DNA of 64,000 nt from Plotosus lineatus. Taxonomy: Eukaryota > Chordata > Actinopteri > Siluriformes > Plotosidae. Below are positions 59,101 to 64,000 of the stretch, piece by piece (the first letter of the stretch is position 1; every line of letters begins with the position of its first letter). Location of the stretch: assembly GCA_024760905.1 (NCBI GenBank), contig CM045733.1, positions 36,778,501 through 36,842,500 on the forward strand, in the 5' to 3' direction. The notes below the pieces were generated by a model that did no database searches, was not told the DNA's origin, and saw only the letters and a list, made by a program, of their open reading frames with translations. The position numbers and the translations under genes were made by a program.

Positions 59101-59586
59101 GACATCATCATCAAAGCTGTTCCATGCTGTGGCATCCTCCATCTTAGGCCATGCTACCGTCAATCGCCTCTCCTGTTGCCTCTGATTAACCTGTTGGATC
59201 TTCTCCACTAGGTCAGGTATGCTGTCGAGAGATGACTCAGACACTGAGAGACTCCTAGCCCTGTGGTGTAAATCCTGGCTCGGATCCTCCTGCGTCTCAT
59301 CGGTAACCACCGTGCGCTGTGTCTGACTCACTCCTCCACTGCATCTAGATCTAGATTGGTGGATCTTGAGGCCTCTGGCATTCTTGCAGACCTTGCCACA
59401 ATGACATCTTGCTTCTGCCTTCCCTCCATCTAACGTTGTTTGCACCAGTCCTCTCGTATTCCGTATTCGGTTCCAGTTCGTTTCCACTTCATCCTCCTGG
59501 TTGAGCCTTTCATCCCCCCCCCCCCTCTCGGAAGGCTCTGGGGGTGTTGTTCCGTATGGCGTTCTGTAGCTATATTTGGTGTCTTC
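56188..59586 (-). CDS. Retrotransposon ORF: zinc finger, RT, CCHC, RLE
   Basis: Open from after a TGA at 59589-59587 down to a TGA ending at 56188: about 1,130 codons without a stop. Residue numbers count from a GTG at 59487. An N-terminal C2H2-type finger lies at about 28-49 (CHCGKVC...H...C). RT spans about 320-680: GPNGVTY, AEGCFVPKE, motif A WLDLANAYGTVPH, GCTISPILF, and motif C FMDDL. A CxxCx7Hx4C finger (CKLCGKRGTMAHILLGC, about 895) follows, then a PD-(D/E)xK-like nuclease with RPDMVLW and IELTVPWE (about 1000-1025). It would make and insert DNA copies at nicked target sites. No in-frame ATG precedes the finger (first Met near 116), and an 11-G run lies close upstream. Confidence 0.85.
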   Translation of the reverse strand, partial: EDTKYSYRTPYGTTPPEPSERGGGDERLNQEDEVETNWNRIRNTRGLVQTTLDGGKAEARCHCGKVCKNARGLKIHQSRSRCSGGVSQTQRTVVTDETQEDPSQDLHHRARSLSVSESSLDSIPDLVEKIQQVNQRQQERRLTVAWPKMEDATAWNSFDDDVSMILATTLQGSAEKRITSLGNLIYNIGKERFGIEGKRTPRTNKLTVNRRERRIKECRAELKQLNKQFKRSTEEEKMGIVILTDDIRGELIKLRRAERYRKLKKQRTRERAKFVKDPFKFTKELLGKERSGTLKCSKEEVEKYLKETHSDPQRDEDLGPCPRNIEVEPPGEELDCREPTWKEVVTVVKKARSGSAPGPNGVTYKVYKKCPTILRKLWELHRVIWRKGKVPEAWQQAEGCFVPKEKDSKNIDQFRTISLLNVEGKIFMAVLAKRLSEYMVKNKYINTSIQKAGIQGFSGCLEHTSVLSQLMKEAREGKKDLTVIWLDLANAYGTVPHKLIEAAMEIYHIPEHVKQIVNNYFHGIQIRFTVGEFTTAWQHLEKGIVTGCTISPILFVIGMSLMTTAAEREVRGPKMNSGVHQPPLRGFMDDLTVTTSTHVQARWVLASLDDTITWARMKFKPRKSRCLILKKGRINQQVKLKVQSEEIPSIVDNPIKCLGKWFDATLKDTNQSKDIQPTVKGWLRVVDGSKLPGKYKAWIYQHGILPRLMWLLLIYEIAMTHVESIEKTVNSFVRRWLGVSPSFTSIGLYSKTEQLQLPLSSVIEEFKVTKCRTVLTLRDSKDQKVQEAGVQTRSGRKWSAAAAVDQAESILELRDKIGNTCRGRQGIGTSHFQQWNKADRTEKRSMVQEEVRREVEEARISRAVELGKQGAWMRWELPQCKITWSDLWKMDQFRISFLLRSVYDTLPSPANLFQWGLAQDPACKLCGKRGTMAHILLGCTVALKQGRYRWRHDRVLEKLADIVEKERTRKRTKKKNQETIQFIKEGAKTPARTNAGQKPSVFDAGRDWELRVDLRRKLVFPDIVTTTLRPDMVLWSTQVKTLIAIELTVPWEENCDEANERKSLKYTDLIEECRQKGWKVSLFPVEIGCRGFPAQSVWKLMTALGTRSSLRKYAVRQLAEAAEKASCWVWHR

Positions 59587-59729
59587 TCACGAAGACAGTG
59601 ACAAGGGAAGCTGCCACTTGCCACCCACTGCCAGTCTATTCCTGGTTGTCAACTGTCTTTCCAGTGTCACCAGTCTTCCCCGGTTGCCATCCAGCCTATT
59701 CCTGGAAGTCACTGGTTGCCCATATGAAT

Positions 59730-59837
59730 AGATTAACTTACAGATGATGGTATTCTGCATGAAAGTCAAGGCATACTGTCAATGCCCGACTTGATTCGCC
59801 ACACTCTCTGCCTGGAATTGTCATCAGATGGGCTCCA
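59730..59837. repeat. ~106-bp direct terminal repeat, right copy
   Basis: Same sequence and same orientation as 55977-56082. It sits at the 5' end of the antisense retrotransposon, next to the resumed Tc1 sequence. Confidence 0.93.
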
Positions 59838-59945
59838 TAATAATTGTGGCGCACATGATTTGATGTAAAATAATTATTTCTTAATTTGGGATTTATTTCC
59901 CACTAAATTTTTTTTTCTATTATGGTCCTATATTATTTAGCAAAA

Positions 59946-60486
59946 AAAAAAAAAAAATGAATTAGTTAGAAGGTAAAGAACACATCTTAGCCAGGAGAGC
60001 TAATAATTATGCAGGAAAGTGTATATATTTTATTTATTTATTTATTTATTTATTTTAAATAAGGTGTATCTTAAAATAAAATGAATGAAAATAAGAAGAT
60101 TGTGTTCAGACAAACAGCACCAACACTTGATTATGGAATATTGCTTATTAATTTCCTTTACTCCCAGGCCTGGGAAAAAAAAAACTGGGGCACACACATA
60201 GATGTCAGCAGTGTCTTTCATGCACATTTCTTTTCATACTTAATATTTTCCAACCCAAAATTGCACATTAGTGGTATGGTGCCTTTGGGTGAAAGCCTAG
60301 TACCTGGAGAAGCCCAGGAGAGGTTTTTGGCATAGAAGAATGAGCAATGGTTTCTTATCTAACCAGGGTTCAACATTTTGTAAAGTCATAGTATCTTAGA
60401 ACTTCATCATTAAACTAGGATTCATCATTAAATACAGGTTTGATGTTGCTCACAGAATCATAATACAAAACAGTAACATCTTTAAA
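59946..60486. other. Intron 26-27, unannotated
   Basis: A-run and ATTT-rich simple sequence (60030-60055). No exon recognised. Confidence 0.45.
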
Positions 60487-60488
60487 TA

Positions 60489-61841
60489 CAGTGGTACCTC
60501 GACTTACGAGTGTCCCTAATAACAAATTTTCCATGATACGAGCTTCGATCCCACCAAAAATCTGGCCCATCCAGCAAGCAAATTTTTAACTTACAAGCTC
60601 TGCTGGGGAAATGGCTTTTCTGGGTTGATTAGCCTTGTATTCTTCCGCATGTATTCCTCCGCGCTCTGAGAATGCCTTGTGCAGTGCTTCTCAATTATTT
60701 TATATGATGCCCCCTATAGGAAGGGAAAAAAAAACAAACATTTTAAGCCCTCCCCCCAGCACCCCAAACGTGACTATAAATACTGTTTACTGTACTTCAT
60801 ATTGTTTGCTCGGTGCTTTCCCCTCCACACTATAAAAACACAGTAAGAACGTCATTGCCACCTAGTATAAAAGATGTGCAATCACACTTATAAAGCCGGT
60901 CCACCAGTATGTTAAAAAAGCATGTTTCTGAGGGTGAGATGTGCCAATTAGCCTCGTATTCTTCTGCGTGTATTCCTCCGTGCCGGCATTAGTAGTGTGT
61001 ACCGTACAAATGTTTTTCTTTTCTGTGGTTCAGATTTTGTGACTTTTTTAGTCATATTTTTTATTGTGCATATCCCGATGTTTCTAAGATGGGTCCTAAA
61101 AAGGTGGCAAGGAGAAAATTGATTTCTCTTGAAAGGAAGCTTGAAATCATAGCTAAACATGAAAAAGGAGTCCACGTGGCCAATCTGTGTAAGGAGTATG
61201 ACAAGAATGCATGGTCCATCTGTACAATTCTCAAACAGAAGGCCATGTGGAAGAGTATTAAACCAGCAAAGGGGGTTATTATTTTATCTGAGGAAAGATC
61301 AGGACTCAATGATGAGATGGAGAGGCTTTTCCTAATGTGGATCAAGTCGAAAGAGATCAACAATGATGGGAGTGTGGCCAAGCAGCAGAAGACAAGTGAT
61401 CAAAATTAGTGACGTGAAATAAAACAGTTAAAAAAAGTGAAAAACAAATTAAATATATACATAAATAAATAAATAAAAAGTAAAAAAAATAGTAGTGTAA
61501 ATTAATGTTAAATGCTATTCTTAAGTTCAGATGTACTTTCTGTATTGTTTATTGACTTATTGTTTATTCTTGTTTTATTATTATTTATTGTTAATTACAG
61601 TATTATTAATGTTACTGTACGTGTGTTATTATTGTGAAATGTTTATTGTTACATGTTTATCTTAAATATATTATGCCAAAAATACATGTTTGTGTCAGGT
61701 TATCTGAGTTTTCGAGGGGTTTGGAACAGAATAATTGGTTTTCTATTGTTTCCTATGAGAGTTTTTGTTTCACCGAACAAACATTTCCAATTACGAGCTT
61801 GCCCTCGGAACGTATTAATTTCGTAAATCGGGGTACCACTG
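60489..61841 (+). mobile_element. pogo/Tigger-like element with TA target site
   Basis: TA/CAGTGGTACCTCGACTTACGA at the left and the reverse complement of CAGTGGTACCCCGATTTACGA at the right, then TA (60487-60488, 61842-61843). Same family as the split element at 22720. It carries a transposase fragment; length 1353 bp, so it is an internal-deletion derivative. Confidence 0.9.
61089..61409 (+). pseudogene. Tigger/pogo transposase N-terminal fragment (CENP-B-type HTH)
   Basis: 106 codons: MGPKKVARRKLISLERKLEI, then IAKHEKGVHVANLCKEYDKN (first helix-turn-helix) and the start of the second DNA-binding domain (LNDEMERLFLMWIKSKE). The frame then ends and no DDE catalytic domain follows. The intact 5' part suggests a recent deletion derivative. 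Confidence 0.85.
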
Positions 61842-61849
61842 TACATTGA

Positions 61850-62049
61850 TTGTACCATCAGTCTATGGGATGACCTCTGAAAGGTGGTCCATACAGTTGA
61901 CCTTATGCATGAGCTCCGGAGAGGAAACCACACAGTCAGCCTTAGACAAGAATGCAGAAGAATAGGCTGCCTTGTTTAACTTGTGAAATTAGAAATGTTA
62001 AGATACACAATGTATTATACAGCTGGAAATAATGTATGTGCTGTCATAA
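61850..62049. other. Tail of intron 26-27, partly Tc1-like
   Basis: 61862-61960 contains gggatgacctctgaaaggtggtcc..., a relic that could be part of another element. No exon. Confidence 0.35.
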
Positions 62050-62050
62050 A

Positions 62051-62104
<54 letters not shown>

Positions 62105-62110
62105 TGTTTA
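62050..62110 (+). promoter_or_regulatory. cacna1c: (CT)n-(TG)n tract forming the acceptor region of exon 27
   Basis: About 18 CT units and about 10 TG units end only 5 nt before the AG of the exon 27 acceptor (tgtgtgtttaag). The CT part supplies a polypyrimidine tract. UG repeats just upstream of acceptors are known binding sites for TDP-43 and CELF proteins and can cause exon skipping, as in CFTR exon 9; whether that happens here is inference. Confidence 0.6.
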
Positions 62111-62112
62111 AG

Positions 62113-62259
62113 GGGGACTTATATATTGTATAAAGATGGTAACGTTGGGAAGCCAGAAAGAGATCGCCGTGAATGGGAAAACAGTGATTTCAACTTTGAC
62201 GATGTTCTTCAAGGCATGATGGCCTTGTTTGCTGTGTCCACTTTTGAAGGATGGCCTGC
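62113..62259 (+). CDS. cacna1c: cacna1c-like exon (human exon 27 position): turret and pore loop
   Basis: 147 nt, acceptor tttaag/ggggac, donor cctgc/gtatgt. Begins (R)[20 protein letters not shown] and continues [20 protein letters not shown] then VSTFEGWP(A). TFEGWP holds the domain III selectivity-filter Glu, so the filter is intact. The residue before VST is Ala where [11 protein letters not shown] is the near-invariant form. The turret differs at many sites from Cav1.2 (GNYITYKDGEVDHPIIQ). Phases match exon 26 (AG|G) and exon 28 (GC|T). Confidence 0.93.
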
Positions 62260-62330
62260 GTATGTGAATATCGCAAACACAAAGTTTATCTACACACTTG
62301 CAGACAATTTTTTTCCATCTACACAATGAA

Positions 62331-62684
<354 letters not shown>

Positions 62685-62699
62685 TGAATAAAATGCTAT

Positions 62700-63000
62700 G
62701 TATGATAAGAAATCTGTAGCATGGTGGTTTTTCTGTGGAGTTTGCATGTTCTCCTCGGGCTTGTGTTGGCTTCCAAAAAGTAATCCAGGTTTCCTCTAAC
62801 AGTCCAAAGGCTTTAAACATTAGGCTAACTTGAATACTTTTTATTTCCCCTAGATGTGCGTCTAATTGTAAATGGTTGTGTGGGTGTGTCAGCCATATGA
62901 TAGATCGGTATGCTGTTCAGGGTGTACAATGCCTTTTCCCAGAGTTGGATGAGATAGGTTCCAACCTCTCTCATAGGAGTGCAGTGGCGCTTGAAAGTTT
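62700..63000 (+). repeat. tRNA-derived SINE (family B), 5'-degraded
   Basis: gtggagtttgcatgttctcc, caggtttcctctaacagtcc, cctagatgtgcgtctaattg and gttcagggtgtacaatgcct follow the forward family B order. The tail is lost at about 62980. Confidence 0.65.
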
Positions 63001-63392
63001 GTGAACCCTTAAGAATTTTATATATTTATGTATAAATATGACCGAAAACATCACGACGTTTTTATATATCTCCTATAAATTGATAAAGAAAACCCTATTA
63101 AATAAATGAGACTATATCAATGGACTATCACTTTTGCAAAGACCATAGCAGCAATGTCTGGTATCCCATTTTGATATGCTCCATGAACCACTTCTTAAAA
63201 TCTTCATTATTAAATATTGTGAACATAAAATGTCTTGAGCTACCAGCCAAACTATACACCTACCCATGTTGTTTGTGTGTTAAAAATAGGCCGTGACAAC
63301 GGCTAAAGTCCAGGAGTTTTTGTATGATTTTGATGACGTGAACCTAGTTTTATCTTACATAAAAAGATTTTAAATAAACTAAAATATGGTGG
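63001..63392. other. Intron 28-29, unannotated
   Basis: Begins cagtggcgcttgaaagtttgtgaaccc (62980-63010), which resembles the terminus of a further Tc1/mariner-type element. No right end was found and no exon is visible. Confidence 0.4.
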
Positions 63393-63750
63393 CAGCCATG
63401 GCCTAATGGTTAGAGAAGCAGTTTTGGAACCTTAAGCTTGCTGGTTCTATTCCTGAACAAACTGAGGGAAAATGTGTGGTGATGGGAGGCGTGGAGCTGC
63501 ACCTTCCTTTCCTCCACCATCATAGCTGAAGTGCCCTTGAAAACTGAGCTCTGGCACTGGCCCTGTTCTCTGGGTGTCCCAATGTATGTGGCATCCCACT
63601 GCTCTGAGTTTGTGTGTGTGCTCACTGTTTACTTGTGTGTGCTCACTTTGGATTAAATGCAGAGGCATTGATTTCCGTTGTGGGCTTAGTGCAGTGTGTG
63701 ATTTGACTTGCACAAGGTGGCATAATAAAATGAAGATGACAATCTTGTGT
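63393..63750 (+). repeat. tRNA-derived SINE (family C)
   Basis: Head ggcagccatggcctaatggt tagagaagc (box A region) and ttgctggttctattcctgaa (box B relic). Body gatgggaggcgtggagctgc, accttcctttcctccacca and ttggattaaatgcagaggca. This structure differs from families A and B. Confidence 0.7.
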
Positions 63751-64000
63751 TTTGAAATTGGGCTGATTGTAATAATTATTACTAATACTAACAATTATTC
63801 AGCTGTTCAGAAGCATTAAGATATTCATCAGTGATCAAGCTATACATTGCTCTTGGATCTACAATTTTTATAGGAAGCTGGAATTTTTCAGCTCACAGTT
63901 TCACTCAGAAACATGTGAAAAGGTAACCTTGGGAGCCACAGCTGGCTACAAACTAAATTTGCTGGAGTCATGAGGCAATTAACTTTAATTCGCTTAAATC
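63751..64000. other. Intron 28-29 to window end, unannotated
   Basis: No exon, and no match to the expected domain IV start (RQCVEYALKA). Confidence 0.5.

Larger units (their letters stand above)
55971..59836 (-). mobile_element. Non-LTR retrotransposon with restriction-like endonuclease, near full length
   Basis: The insertion sits within a Tc1-like element. On the minus strand it reads: a ~106-bp block (59837-59730), a short leader (59729-59587) with imperfect caaccaggaataggctgg-type repeats, a long open frame, ~110 bp of 3' UTR, and the same ~106-bp block again (56082-55977), ending in a short AATCTAATCTA run. Gene order (zinc finger, reverse transcriptase, CCHC, restriction-like endonuclease) is that of the R2/NeSL/Hero/Utopia group; I cannot decide the clade by eye. 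Confidence 0.88.
54323..59945 (+). mobile_element. Second Tc1-like element, interrupted by a SINE and a retrotransposon
   Basis: The left part starts near GTTAGTGGCACCCCTGG. Broken transposase runs 54920-55958: an HTH block (HTSGNGYKKIATHLHLAIST), then relics of the middle with a displaced first Asp, and SDLNPIEKLWSE (the Glu of the triad) to AKGGFTKY. The sequence after the stop, acatcaggggtgc, is cut at 55970 and appears to resume after the retrotransposon as ataataattgtggcgcacatg (59838 on). The right terminal repeat could not be identified, so 59945 is approximate. Confidence 0.65.

Overview
The window is vertebrate, most likely ray-finned fish, nuclear DNA. It is AT-rich and intron-like, full of CA/TA/CT microsatellites, and dense with fish-type transposons: L2, CR1/Rex1-like, RTE and Rex3-like LINEs, Tc1, pogo/Tigger and hAT DNA elements, and several tRNA-derived SINE families. 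No bacterial-style gene organisation is present. The only host gene I can support is on the + strand: eleven consecutive coding exons (29661-62669, 1195 coding nt, about 398 codons, all splice phases compatible, no stops) of an L-type voltage-gated calcium channel alpha-1 subunit. They cover the end of the II-III loop and all of homologous domain III (IIIS1-S6 with its pore loop). Residue matches in the II-III loop, IIIS1, IIIS3-S4 and the extracellular turret point to Cav1.2 (cacna1c) rather than Cav1.1, 1.3 or 1.4, but the turret and IIIS2 are more diverged than I would expect for this very conserved channel, so a diverged paralogue is possible.

Layout. 1-29.6 kb: no exon recognised; this is either the intron before the first visible exon or sequence 5' of it. 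It holds an antisense L2 LINE (0.5-3.2 kb), a TA-flanked pogo-like element (3.7-4.8), a Rex3-like LINE end (5.0-6.0), an RTE LINE with a 21-bp target duplication (7.8-9.8), a CR1-like LINE (10.6-12.6), an endogenous-retrovirus pol remnant (13.4-15.0), three tRNA-SINE copies with clear target duplications (15.4-19.0), a duplicated TIR element (19.5-21.0), nested pogo-type elements around a 490-bp palindrome (22.7-24.5), and two antisense RTE fragments (25.5-28.1). 29.6-44.3 kb: nine channel exons separated by introns of 83 bp to 7.5 kb that carry LINEs, a hAT element with a perfect 8-bp target duplication, a sense-strand RTE copy, and SINEs. 44.3-62.1 kb: a 17.8-kb intron packed with antisense LINEs, a pogo element carrying a nested Tc1 element, and a second Tc1-like element interrupted by a SINE and by a nearly 3.9-kb retrotransposon. 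That retrotransposon has an open frame of about 1,100 codons with an N-terminal zinc finger, reverse transcriptase and a restriction-like endonuclease. 62.1-62.7 kb: the pore-loop exon and the IIIS6 exon. 62.7-64.0 kb: intron with SINEs; domain IV exons lie beyond the window.

Points most worth a second look: the intact restriction-like-endonuclease retrotransposon with ~106-bp direct terminal repeats and no in-frame AUG; a 43-bp echo of the start of the pore-loop exon (with its TG tract and splice acceptor) 16 kb upstream in the same intron; a single IIIS2 exon where Cav1.2 normally has a mutually exclusive pair; a GC-AG intron; a tRNA-SINE whose tail matches the RTE LINE in the same window and which also occurs with a second, unrelated tail; and two RTE copies sharing one premature stop codon. 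Family assignments come from motif recognition by eye, not from searches.
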